Shown one piece after another: positions 20,675 through 32,061 of a stretch of 64,000 nt of DNA. The notes under the pieces were generated by a model. That model searched no databases. It was given only the letters and a program-made list of their open reading frames with translations, and was not told where the DNA came from. The stretch is from Isoetes taiwanensis (lineage: Eukaryota > Streptophyta > Lycopodiopsida > Isoetales > Isoetaceae): the NCBI GenBank assembly GCA_021234155.1, contig JAJEKV010000064.1:3100001-3164000 (forward strand). The letters are read 5' to 3'. Every line of letters starts with the position of its first letter. Position 1 is the stretch's first letter. The position numbers were made by a program, and so were the translations under genes.

Positions 20675-23639
20675 GGAATTGGCGCCAAGCCAATTCCCAA
20701 GGGAGATTTACAGATTTAGTAACAAATCAACAATTCTTTTTTCTATCTACTATACCCAAATTTGGAAAATGTAATTCCAAGCCGTTTTTGGACATTCTGT
20801 CATGAATAATAGCAAAGAGATTTGGTTGAAATTGATAAAATATAAGTAGGCATTGATCTACTGATGTGCGCGGATCAGTGACGTGACCCAAAAGGGTGCA
20901 ACCAATCTGATCAGAGTCGCGTGTGTAAAACTCATGTAAAACTCAGAGTCGAGTTTATAAAACTCATGTAACTGCGGTTGGCAATCGTGACAACAATATT
21001 TGAAAGGAAATACACGCAGAAACTGCGCAGTAACATTGGACTGCCCAGTTAACGGGTTGTGGGGACCCGTTAACACTAGAGAGGCAATTTCATCAAATAA
21101 TTACAGGCCTACATTTATCTAAAGTAAGAGCATCTACTCCTTTGATCACACATGTTCCTAAAAATGTCAGTATGTATGAAATTGCCTCTTCCCCTGATAT
21201 ATTATGCTAGTTAAAAAGTTGGACTACGCTAAGGAAAATGTTGCTGGAAAACAATTAGGCAACTGCAAGAAACATAAAGAAAGGCAAATCCAATTGCACA
21301 CGGATAAGTTCATACCACAGCTTGAATAATTTGTACCTGAAAGCCTCGTTGCAGGGCAAATATATCTTTGTTGGCTTCCGTATATCGTAAAGTTAGGGGG
21401 GAGAATATTTCGCCATATTTCAAGCCATCATAAAACAGATAATCTGCTGCAGCTCGCTTCCTCTCCTCCGATGCTGGCTTCCTCTCCTCCGACGCTGGCT
21501 GATAACGTATTAATCAAAATTTTGTGGCTACGATGGCACCACGTGGCAGGAAATATCCCCAACTTTACGTGAGAAAATGGCCGCCCACAGGCTCGCCCTG
21601 CCGGGCTCGCCAGGCCCTTACCTCGCGTAAGGGCCTACGGGCGCCCATTATCTCTAACAAAACTCAAGAAATCAGATATTAAATTCATAGGGCTTTGGAC
21701 TTGGTCACCACTTCCACGTGGCATAAGCACATTTGAGACCATACTTGATCAAGGAGGACCACAGACCAATCCAATTGTGCGCATCATCTTGCTCCCTTCT
21801 TCTAAGATCTTGTACTTTATTGCCACATAGCATAAGATTTGGGCCCATTTTTCAACCATTACTAGGTTGATTGGCCATGTCCCGTTGTTCATGGATGCTT
21901 AACCGTGTATAAGGCCGGCTGGCCACCAATGGTCCACTTAACGGAAGATTTGATCGATGACTGCATTCCCGTGCTCAGAACACGGCCATGAATGGCTCGT
22001 TGGATGCATGAGATATGGCCCTTTCCACTGCCTTAAAGATGGATATGTTTGGAGCCTTCGTTGGTGAGCTACAGGGCTAGGGCTCTGTTTTGGCCCTTAA
22101 TGGCACAACCGATGCCTATACCATCGAAATCCATCAAGGGCACGTCAAAATAGGGCACGTCTATACTCATTTTGAAGCTCTTAATGAGCTGATTCGAAAG
22201 GATCTGGGTCTGTTAGAATTTTGCCTCCCCTTTTAAAAGATTAAAACAACAAAAAAAAAAGGAAAAGTACAGAGCTTCAATCTCAATCGTTAGATCTGAG
22301 CCATTTGGGGCCGATCCATAAGGGGACATGTGCCATTGATAGCTACCCTCCTGTAATCTTTAGATGGCCCAGATTGAATAGGCTCTAATACTGGTCCATA
22401 CTTCCGCATAGGCTTGGTTTCCAATGGACGCATCAGCGCTATTTAATAGCTCAAACTGACGGTCCAGGCCTACTTCCCATTGCCATACACTGTCCTCATT
22501 TTGTTCATCACTACCTAATCCAAGAATGGCCATTTCCCATGTCGCAGAGCTCGAGGTATAATTGTTGGATACAGTAGTTGCATCACTTTTAATGTCTTAC
22601 TCCAAATGATTTCTACTTACTCACAAGAAGAGAAGGTGTGTTCTTGAGATGATGGGTATGCACACCAATTGCATTCGTAGTGAGCGTAAGCGACATGTTC
22701 TTCTAATAATTTGGGAACTGCACTATATTTTCTATCAGCCAAATCAGATAGAAAACAATTCAGATAGGTAATTCAGATAGCAATATGATTAGAAACAGAG
22801 TTATTGTGTAGAGGATTATGAGAGTGGATTGTGATATCATTTGAAAGGTCAATTAAAGATTGGCATAAAGAGACATTGCTGGTCTCTCAGGGATTAGAAT
22901 TAGGAATACGAGACTAAGAGGATATTGAGTGAGGTAATGGCAGAAGCAAAGTCAATGGCTCTCTATTATCTACATAAAACTCGTCATTTAAGTTAGCAAG
23001 GATACCAAAATTATTAGTACACTTAACCTTTTTTGCTGAGTTTATGTCAGACTGCATAACTTGATGCGCTGGAGTAATTGTGTTCTGCGGTTGAATGTTG
23101 CTTGAAGACTGCAAAAGTCGCTTGCAGATTTTGTTGTATCATTTGTTTTATTGTTTTCCATAACTAATAATTTTGCATTCTCTCTTTGCTCATTTCGTCA
23201 GAGAGAGACTATTAATTCTAGATGGACTAATCTTTATCCCACATGCTCCAGTTGCTCTTTTACTAGAAAAGCTGAGACACTTGACCTTAGAAGCTGCTCT
23301 AGAGTTTGTATTTCTCTTTGAATTCTATAATATATTGCTCAAGGTTTTTTGAAGATCACATTGATAAGATTGTATTGGAGCCTTGCCTTTAAGCATGTCC
23401 CTGTTATCTGTTCTCCACATGATTGCTTAATCACATCATCATTATTACCATTATTTTTATTCAAACCTTTATGCAAGACCTTGATTGTAGAAGGAGCTAG
23501 ATTATAAAGAGCAAAAATACTAAATGACTGTGATTTTCTCATTTAAATGACTCTTTCTCATTTTGAGTTTTCTCTGCTCCCTTTTTCTTTAAATTCTTTT
23601 TGGTTGCCATAACTCTGTTACAATGAACCAATGTTAAAG
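20675..23639. other. Region without a recognised gene
   Basis: An 8-bp stem GGAATTGG/CCAATTCC lies just after the preceding stop codon (20676-20698) and could help end the transcript. A 22-bp direct duplication of CTTCCTCTCCTCCGA-type sequence lies at about 21446-21500. No coding region is supported, and the short frames at 22.9-23.5 kb carry no domain. Confidence 0.5.
21575..21650. repeat. GC-rich foldback remnant, copy 2
   Basis: It contains GCTCGCCAGGCCCTTAC and GCGTAAGGGCC around a 5-base centre. The same core is found in the foldbacks at 19.13 kb and 58.34 kb. The arms are shorter here, so it may be a fragment. Confidence 0.5.
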
Positions 23640-23859
23640 ATCTGGTTGTCGAGGCTAGAGGTGCTGAACATTATTTAATTTAATTTAATTTATATCTAAT
23701 GCTCACTTGGGCCTCAAGAGGCCATGGAGCACATGAACATCTTGTTTACAGTTTGAGTAAAAAGGATCGGTGTGCATCCACCGTCCTTATGAAAAGCCCT
23801 AAACATGATGGTGGCATCAACCATAATGAATATAAATCTGTTGTCTGAGCACCAAAACT

Positions 23860-26800
23860 GCTCCTGATGTGCCCATATTCTGAACATTGCAGGAATACAT
23901 GTTGTTCATCCTCAACGTCCCCTGAATTACATATCTTACAAAGTCTGTCTTCTGGTGGTGTTCTTGCCCATCTCCCTATTTCTACTTCGAGCTTATGGGA
24001 TCATGTTCGGTATCTCGCAATCAACTGCCTATATCCCTTTGGTATAGATGCATTTAAATAGTTTTGACATGTATATACATCCATATGGTTAATGCTGGCC
24101 CGATACTGCAACATCCTTTTTCCTGGTTCAGCCCATAATTTGTCCATTGCCAGCTTTTCTAGCAAAAACCGTGCTTCCTCTTTATCTGCAGGCCAATTTG
24201 AATTATTCAAGCCCCATTTGTTTGCCCATTGCATCAAATTTTTCTTCCAACCCTGATCTGATGCCACATAGCGCGATGTGACAGACGATTTGGATTCTGT
24301 GACATAACTCGATTGTAGAAATTAACATATTGGTATAGGCCTTCAAGTTCTAGAGGAAACATACCTACTTCCGCCAGCATGATGGCATAGGGGATTTGGG
24401 ATCTGATACCAAGCTCCTCTTTCAAAAACATTTTCTGAACTACTTCTAGCTCTTTCCATAGTCTGTTGGAAAGTTCAGGATTCTTTTCAGCCCCCAATCT
24501 GTGAGTGATGCCCTGCAGCATCTCGCCAGCATGCTGTACAGGGCAGCCTTGCCTCCCGATGATCTCTGTTTCACACAGTTTTTCCAGCTGTAATTTGATG
24601 CTATATCAATTCCTAGGTATTTGTAACTATCAACAGTCTCCAGTATTTGACCTTTGTATGTGAACTCAGGTCTGTCCCTTGTGCCGAATACCATGATCTT
24701 GGATTTGGATAAGTTTACACTCATTCTCTTTGATTCACAAAACTGCTCCAAACTGCATAAATGGTCTTGTAGCACTTTCTTGTGATTTGCTAGCAATACC
24801 ACATCATCGGCATAAAGAAGTAATTGAATCACATATGTACCTAATTTTGTGCCTGCAAGAGATCTGGCTTTCAACCAATCTTCTAGTTCATCTATGAAAA
24901 TTCCAAATAGCGTTGGAGATAACGGGCAGCCTTGGCGTACCCCGATTGTGCTTTTTATATCTGCTTCCAGGTCCCACGAGACTTTGATCAATACTTCTGC
25001 ATACAACTGTGAAACCGCCTCTCTGATATTCTGTGGGACGCCAATTTGAATCATTCTTTCACTAAGCTCCTTACGTGGTACGGTATCAAAAGCTTTCGTG
25101 AAATCTATGAATGCTACAAACAGCGATGCATTTAGGGGCTTTAGCCTTTTCTATCAGAGTTCGAAGTGTCAGGACATGATCCAGAGTGTTGTGATCATTT
25201 CTGAAACCGGCTTGACATTTAGAGCGCACAGCAGCTTGCTCTGCCCAGGAACTCAATCTTCTTTCCAACAGGCTGCCTAAACTTTGGCAAACACACTGCC
25301 AATCAAAATCGTTTTGTAATTGTTGGCTGCCTTTTTGTCTCCTCCCTTGTAGATTGGATGGGCACGGTTAATGCTCCAGTTAGTTGGCAACCCTTGTATC
25401 AGTCCCTTGTTCAGCAGGTCTGTCGACATGGATAAGGTACCATCTCCCCCCCATTTGAGGAGTTCTACGCATAGGCCATCTGCATCATGGGCCTTATTAT
25501 TGAATAACCTAGACAGGCAATCCTTAACCTCTCCTTCAGAAAAGATATTTTCATTTAGAGCTAATTTTGGCATGCCATCAGCGCCCTCTTGTTCATAAAT
25601 AGTCTTGACTAAATTTGAAAGGTCACGGATTCTCAAATTAGTTTGGTCTGTTTTTGTCTTCAACGTGTCCCAAAAGCTTTTGGGATGCCTTCTAAATTGT
25701 TCAGATAATTCCGCTTGCTTTTTCTCAAAGTAGTCTCTCTTTTTCTGTCTGATCATTTTCTTATATCATTTTGGCTTACAAATACAGTTTTGAGGCAGTC
25801 TGCTTCTCGCCTCTTGGCATTCAGAATCCCACCATGAATTGCATGGTTTCCCTTGCATGCGCATTTTTGATAGACCAAAGACCTGCTTGGCTGCATCAAA
25901 TATGATGTGCTGGAATTTATGTGCATCTTCTTGGAACTCTCCTGTCCATGAAGTCTTTGCTAGATGCTCCTCTACCAGTGTATTATATGCAAGACTATAC
26001 TCATAATTTACCCAGAGTTTTGGATGAAAGCATGGCTTCTGCATTTCAGCAGTTGCTCGCATCTTAATCACCAAGTGCAGCAGTGTATGGTCTGACTCAG
26101 GAAGCTTTTCTCACACATAAAAGTCCTCAATTTTCTCCTTGTTTCTCACAAGACAGTAATCTATGGTGCTGGCTCCAGCATGGTTATGGTATGTGAGTAC
26201 TCCTGACTGTTTAAATGGTGCCACGCCATTTAAAATTTTAAGTTGACACATAGTACATAGATCTAGCAGCTTTTCACCCATTGTATTTGAGACCGTATCA
26301 AATGATGTTCTGATATATGCAATATCTTCTATTTCATCAAGACAAGGATTTGCCAGGTTTTCAAAAACTCTAGCTTGTTGGCAGCCCGTACGACCGTTAA
26401 AGTCTCCTGCCATTAGAGGTAATTTGAGATCTCCTTTTGTCCCCATAAGAATCCTCCAATAGAATGAGTACTCTACATCAAACTGCAATTAATGCAGCAT
26501 TAACAACTTCATTGCTGTCGTTTTTTCCCTATAACTTTTGATCTACTCATGAAAATGCTGCGGCGTTTGTTGCATTAGATGCAGAATGAAAAGATCTTTC
26601 AAGTGATATATGGTTATGATGTATTTTAATACAAGCCATATGTGTTAACCTTAAAAAATATGGTTTTTTGCTCTTTTCTTATATATTTACATCCCAAAAG
26701 ATATAACAATGGGTTGTCATTAGAAAGATCTTGAGGAGACGAATCCATTGCTACAAATAGTGTTCGAATCGGAGTTTTTGATCAAAAGTTATAGTAGAAA

Positions 26801-27409
26801 AATGATATTGCAAAAGTAAATTAGAACTACATTAATTACTGCTGCCACATAATACTGGAATAAAATACACTGGAGCTTTTCTCTTATTGGACAGTTTAAA
26901 AAGCTGATGTGGCTTTTTAAGCATCCCTTAATGGGACAAAATGAGATCTCAAATTACCTCTAATGAATGAGGATCTCACCCTGTGATGAATACTCTAGAA
27001 TATCTGAACATAGATTCTCAAATGGGTTTTCCTTATCCATATCATGCCTGTTATAAATTTTCGAGTTTTCTGGAGCAAAATAGCAGGCTGCTATAAACAA
27101 CTGCTGCTCATTCTCTTTTACTCTTAACCATATGAATTGGTTATTCGGGTCCTGTTTCAGAAAGTGAATGTCATGTAATGAGCCCGCTCTTTGGTAGACT
27201 GCAACTCCACCAAAGCCACGCCCTGCACCCAAAACTTTCTCATTCCATACTTGCCCAAGCAACTTAAAACCCATCACCTCAGGTGGAAGACGGAATTGGT
27301 GAGTCCAGGTTTCAGTAAATAGTAGCAGGTCTTGTCTTTCCCAGATTTCACAGGTAGCATTTACCTTTGCTTGAGTTAGTCCATGTGCATTCCAAAGACT
27401 GACTCTCAA
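23860..27409 (-). pseudogene. LINE ORF2 (endonuclease, reverse transcriptase, zinc knuckle), broken
   Basis: Endonuclease N-terminus at 26960-27409 (WNAHGLTQAKVNATCEIW, TETW), with only a TTG available at the start of the frame I see. The second endonuclease part lies at 26111-26488 (MAGDFNGRTG, then STIDYCLV with the catalytic Asp). Reverse transcriptase pieces: 25277-25756 (LPTNWSINRAHPIYKGG), 25086-25268 (CQAGFRNDHNTLDHVLTLRT), and 24446-25054 (GVRQGCPLSPTLFGIFIDEL and the YADD active site in LLLYADDVVLLAN). The C-terminal knuckle LCKICNSGDVEDEQHVFLQC lies near 23870-23940. An in-frame TGA near 26116, several frameshifts in the reverse transcriptase and a 0.5-kb interruption abolish function. 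Confidence 0.9.
26411..26965. repeat. Inverted repeat and insertion inside LINE endonuclease
   Basis: Arms of about 35 bp at 26411-26446 and 26931-26965 are near-perfect reverse complements (left starts CATTAGAGGTAATTTGAGAT). The left arm is part of the endonuclease coding sequence (GDLKLPLM). The right arm is its inverted copy at the edge of the upstream coding block. About 485 bp of AT-rich, non-LINE sequence lies between. The coding blocks on the two sides overlap in content just before GDFN, so this is not a simple insertion. Confidence 0.7.
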
Positions 27410-27421
27410 AGCCCTCGCTAC

Positions 27422-28138
27422 CTATTTATGTTTCCTGTTTGTGACAATCGCCCTGCCTCCTTGATCTAGGTATGCTACCCATCCTGACTCTCTTGCTTCG
27501 TTGACTTTAATCCATTCTTTTTTTCTGATATCTAACTGACTGTGTGTTAGATCCAAGTCTAACCATATCCTTTCACCCTTGAGAGCACTCCGGTTATGGA
27601 GTACTCGATCTTTTGCATCCTTTGTATGAAATTTCACTAGTATAGGGCGTGTATGAGCACTTGTTTTCCCTAATCTCCTTGCTGATGTATAATTTGGATC
27701 ATGAAGATGCATTGTTCCAGAGAAGAAACGCCTTACTGTGTCTATGATATCTTCACCTTCAACCTCATGAAGGCCAGATATTTTCAAATTCTTAGCCCGA
27801 TTTTCTTGATCCCTTTGCTCTGTAGAAATTTCTGTATGGTGAATTTTCATCTGTTCCTTGGTTGTTTCGGCTACTAGAGTGGCTAACTTGCCTTCCAATG
27901 CTTCAATTTGTGCTCTAAAATATGTTGACGGTTTTTGCAAATTAGAAGACAATTCTGCATTCTGTACCTTCAGACTAGTGTTTTGTGCCACCAGTTCATC
28001 CAAAGTCTCCCGAATCCCTTCCACTTCTGTCCTTAATCCTTGAATTTCACACTTCAATTCCTGTATGACCGATATGAGGTTAGCCGAATCCCCTTCATAC
28101 TCGGCTGGATCCCCCGAGCCCTTCTTCTTTGGGGGCAT
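27422..28138 (-). CDS. LINE ORF1 protein (coiled coil plus RRM-like domain)
   Basis: Intact frame of 238 residues starting MPPKKKGSGDPAEYEG. Residues about 20-105 form a heptad-rich coiled coil (for example IQELKCEIQGLRTEVEGI). Residues about 115-215 match the L1 ORF1 RNA-binding domain, with NLKISGLHEVEGEDI, VRRFFSGTMHL, ARRLGK and ILVKFHTKDAKDRVL. The C-terminal part (IRKKEWIKVNEARESGW) matches the domain that follows in these proteins. The known role is to trimerise and coat the LINE RNA. It stops about a dozen bases before the ORF2 frame, so ORF2 may be reached by termination and reinitiation. It is the best preserved part of the element. Confidence 0.88.
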   Translation of the reverse strand: MPPKKKGSGDPAEYEGDSANLISVIQELKCEIQGLRTEVEGIRETLDELVAQNTSLKVQNAELSSNLQKPSTYFRAQIEALEGKLATLVAETTKEQMKIHHTEISTEQRDQENRAKNLKISGLHEVEGEDIIDTVRRFFSGTMHLHDPNYTSARRLGKTSAHTRPILVKFHTKDAKDRVLHNRSALKGERIWLDLDLTHSQLDIRKKEWIKVNEARESGWVAYLDQGGRAIVTNRKHK

Positions 28139-29463
28139 ACCCCCCTAGAAAAGCAAACGCCGAACAGGCGCCCGATGCCTACCACTAGATACCTGAGACT
28201 CTGATCATAATGGTAATTAAGTTCAGACAATCCTTGAGGACCATTTCCTTGAGTTTGAGTTGGCTGGCAAAATATTTTTTGGACTGTTGTGTTATGATTA
28301 TGGATATTCTTCATATTTGCATCACCGTCATCTATAACATTCTGATGCAATCTTTTATGACAAACAGTGCCAGAAAGATATCTAATATTACAATCATACA
28401 ACCAATCTAAGATGTAGACTAATTTGTTTACCAAAGAAATCTATCGAAGAAATAGACGTGGGTTTAGAAATACCACGTTGAACAAAAGATTTAGGAGGCT
28501 CATATTAAGAATATTCAGTAGTGTGATATATGTACCAAATGAATTGAAGATTGCAGAGCAGAGAAGCACTCTTCACTCCAGTAAATGGGACAAGAGAAAC
28601 CCCAGAGCATTTTATATTGCGCAGTTGCGGTTGCGGCTATGGCAGATTGGGTGATGGCGGAGCTGTTAAAGCGGCGCCATGGCAAAGCTTTGCATTCAGT
28701 TTTCATATACAGGCCCTGGTCTGGAAACATTTGGTCTATTCTAATCTATTCTACTTTTAGTTATTTTTACTTTTATCAAAAATGCCTTTGAATTCGGAAA
28801 GCCCATCACAGAGTCATTGCTTTGAGCATGGAGTCATTGCATGGCACGAGCAGAGCATTTGTTTGCAACACGGATAGACAGTCCATATTTACAATAGCAT
28901 AGCTCTAAGGGGATGTTTACATGTTTTTTTTTGTTGCTATAATGCTTTTTAACATAGATGTCAGTCAAAGCCTGATTCCAGTTCTGAGTATGCCATTTGC
29001 TTTAGATCTGTTGGGGTTCTGTCAGCGGTTTCATCATTTCCAACTAGCTTTGTCAGCGTTATAGTACGAGGCTTTGGTACGACTGTCCAGGCACAGATTT
29101 GCAAGGATAATGCAACAGGTATTTTATAAGTTAAGAATGGTTGTTTTTATGAAATGGCAAATGCCACACATGATTCTTAAGCTTGCGTTGCAGGTGATTA
29201 ATTGCCAAGGGCTCTTGGTTGATGCATGTTTTTATGCATGAAGAACCACAAACAGACTGTGCTTGTTGATGGGGACTTGCTCTGCGACTTCATTTTGAGA
29301 AGGGACTTTCAGAATTGTATTCAATATATGGCATGATTGCCTGCATTTCATTCTTAACTTTCCAGATGACTGCTATTTGGTCAATGTTTACTTTTCTAAA
29401 GTCTTTGCTGCTAAGTCTCTTATGTGCCATTTCTCGTATATGTTTTGGGCAAATGAATGCTAT
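28139..29463. other. Region without a recognised gene
   Basis: The first 300 bp may include the LINE 5' untranslated region. A GC-rich patch at 28615-28690 (GCGGTTGCGGCTATGG) gives short frames on both strands but no domain. The rest is AT-rich. Confidence 0.45.
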
Positions 29464-30147
29464 CTACCCAGCCACATAAAAGTATTTACAGAGCCATTCA
29501 ATGCTCTTAATGACAGTTCCATCATTTAAAGGGAATTTCTTAGTACTGTCACTTTTGAAGGCCATCCTTAGATCATGTGATGCCCTTTTAGTCAGTAATT
29601 CTGTTACTGATGTTTTATCTACATCGAGAATATGTGGATAGGTGAATTTATGCAATTTAAGTATCTTCTCTATGCTGGATTCCAGTTCTACCCTGAATTC
29701 TTTCCATTCTAGGCTTTTATTTGGGATATGATTTAGGCCCTGCTGCAACATGTTTCTGAGGTGTTTGTTCTGTACCACATTAATGTCTGTGGTTCTAATG
29801 CGACCAATATCTGGGTCAACAAATTTGCGTAATTGAGGTATTGAACATGGACATATCTCCTCGTTTTCCTGGGCAAATATGTAAAATGGCTTATAGCATA
29901 AATCTCTCATATTCTCAGTATATTTCCAAGAGAACATGATGTTATTCATAATATCCTCCCCAATACTGCCCAGTACATCCTTCATAGCTTTATAAACTAT
30001 TTTGGGTAGGTAGATTTCATCTAAGATTTTAGATAGGAATGTGCAGTGAACAATCTTTTTCTTTGGTTTTGTATCACCCTCTCTTAAGTGTAACCTGCCT
30101 AGGGCATCTCTTACCTTGGATTTCTGCATAACACAGAATAAATCCAA
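29464..30147 (-). pseudogene. Unrecognised mobile-element-like ORF
   Basis: An open frame of 227 residues with dense coding character and no introns, for example RIRTTDINVVQNKHLRNMLQ followed by QGLNHIPNKSLEWKEF, then a C-terminal TVIKSIEWLCKYFYVAG. It lies downstream of, and on the same strand as, the C2H2-finger units at 30.4-34.4 kb and may be the C-terminal part of the same product. The phrase HLRNMLQQGLNHIP resembles, weakly, the segment that precedes the reverse transcriptase in some Penelope-like elements, but no reverse transcriptase follows. I do not assign a function. Confidence 0.4.
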
Positions 30148-30409
30148 AATAGTTCTAAACAGAATTCTCAGGGATTGATTTACCTCGTGTTATTTCAGTA
30201 TATATGTCTGAACCTGGATGATCCAGTATATTGGAAGTGTGCAAGCCGAGTGGCATAAATGATCTCATATATTATGAGTCATTGTTATTTTTCATTGCCC
30301 AAATGGGTAAGGTATTATTTTTATAAAAGGTATCATAGACAAGCATTCATATATACCATGTATTAGAACGAGCTCATCAAATGATTTGTAAATTGAGACC
30401 ATACCTTAT

Positions 30410-31856
30410 GCGTCATACATCAGTTTATGCACAGTGGCATCTTCATTCTTGTAGTCCTTAATTTTGTTGCCTTTGGTGACCGAATGCCCCACGTTTCCTG
30501 GAGTTTCCAAGCCTTCTACTGTAGAGTTATCTGACCTTTCAGATTTGGAAAGCACAGGTGGTACTGTAAGCCTGGAAGGAGCATTGATCTGAATGCTGGA
30601 ATTGCTTGCTTTAGTGGACCTGCTTACTCTTGATGGTTTGTTGCTGCTATTGCTGGCAGTGGCAAGTGATCCCTTTAGAAAGTCAACAGACCTGATGATC
30701 TTCTCGCATATTTATGCCACCTGTCCTTTAGGATAACCAGTCTTCAAATCAGCATTCTTGTCATCAGACATCTTCAAAGTCATGCCTATTAGCATGTTTC
30801 TAACCTCCAAGTATCCGATATATGCCAGAATACATGTTTTGAGCGTTGTCTTGAGGCAATTTCTGAACGCTACCATTTGTCCAGCAGTGGACATGTTAGG
30901 ATAAATTGTGCTGAAATTATTGAGCATGTACCGTATAGCTTGATCAAGCCACACCATATTATCATCACAACTATTGGCTTGCCTGTCGTTGCTTTTATCT
31001 TCACATATACATTTCAGATATGGGCACATGGTCCTCCAGATATGTTTCAAATAGAAGTCATCTCTTTTTATCTTAGGGTATGCCATGTGTCCTTTTTGGG
31101 CCAGCATCAGCAAGCTGCTCTTAACACATTTTTTATCAAAGAATCGGGAGGTAACTTCCAGTTTGATTCTGGTTTTCTTCTATCTGGCCATTCTAGCCTC
31201 CTTATCTCTTTCCAACTCAGTATTCCTCTTGGAAACATATTTTCTGCATATTTCTTGGCAACAACCTCCTTATCTCCTATTAGTCCCTTCATTTTGCAAA
31301 CGCGATCCCAACCAATCTTAAGTGCATGGTCTTGACACCTTCTAAGATATCTTCTCTGATTAACCCTGTACGTATACTCAGGATCCACTCTATAGGCAAG
31401 TTGATATGCTGAGAGGTCACGGTTGGGCCTTCTCTTTTGCTTTGCTTGAGCCTGCTTGTGCCTTCCCGCTGATGCTCCCTCGACAACAACCGCAAGATTA
31501 TGCACTTTGCTCATGTGTGCATGTAGCCTCAACCTCATCTTAGAGTCCCATACGCAGCCGGGAACTAGACAGCAGTGCCTCTTCTTCTTTATGGAGTAAT
31601 AGTATGCCTACTTCATGTGACGTTCCTCTACCTCAGAGTCGTCATTACTAAAAGCTGCTTCAACTTCAGGAGGTAAAGGCACGCCTTTGCCTTCTTCCTC
31701 TTCTTCTGCTGTTGTCTTGGCAGATCCCTTCATTACCCTCTTTTGAAACTCCACCGGATCTTTCCCTTTTCCAGCTGCTACAGCTCTCTTCTCTTCATTG
31801 GTGGGCTTGAGCTCATGATCAGAGTCGGAAAGACTCTCTGAATCTGAAAATGACAT
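30410..31856 (-). pseudogene. C2H2-finger gene family, unit 1 with extended C-terminus
   Basis: Read on the minus strand from 31856: an acidic Ser/Asp-rich start (MSFSDSESLSDSDHELKP), a Glu run (EEEEEGKGVPLPPEVEAAF), then a C2H2-like finger (CCLVPGCVW..RLRLHAHMSKVH) and a basic region (QKRRPNRDLSAYQLAYRV, RRYLRRCQDHALKIGWD). A TAG at 31608-31610 breaks the frame where unit 2 has CAG, a simple C-to-T nonsense change. After KEIRRLEWPD the sequence departs from the other units and continues as KPESNWKLPPDSLIKN, with a frameshift near 31110, then FYLKHIWRTMCPYLKC, a TAA near 30714, and a Ser-rich segment to about 30410. No introns are evident. The family is not recognised. The finger suggests nucleic-acid binding, but this is inference. 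Confidence 0.6.
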
Positions 31857-32061
31857 TATGATGGAGCCTAAGAGTCCACAAAAATAGAGCTTAGCTTTGT
31901 GGCAGCCCTGGCCTTCAATGCAGGTGCCCCAAGCTTGCTGGCTCTGATCAATAGGAATTGCATGTGATAGAATCCTGTTTTTAAAATGAAATAAAAGAAA
32001 GAATTCAGATCATGGTTTTTGAATGAATTAAAGAAAAGAAAGCAAATAAATTAGATCCGAC

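Larger units (their letters stand above)
23640..28138 (-). mobile_element. L1-type LINE, nearly full length, decayed
   Basis: The minus strand carries ORF1 (27422-28138) and ORF2 (about 23860-27409) in the usual LINE order. The 3' end lies near 23660-23700, where a degenerate repeat of AATTA-like words forms the tail. The element is interrupted inside the endonuclease region at about 26440-26960. In-frame stops and frameshifts in ORF2 show it is not active. Confidence 0.9.

Noticed and set aside
28790-29463. Search for a reverse transcriptase downstream of the 29.46-kb ORF
   Set aside because: No catalytic or fingers motif is visible on the minus strand; the Penelope-like idea is kept only as a weak lead.
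31085-31335. Plus-strand frames opposite the C2H2-finger units
   Set aside because: Shadows of the minus-strand coding sequence, which has the finger and the conserved blocks.
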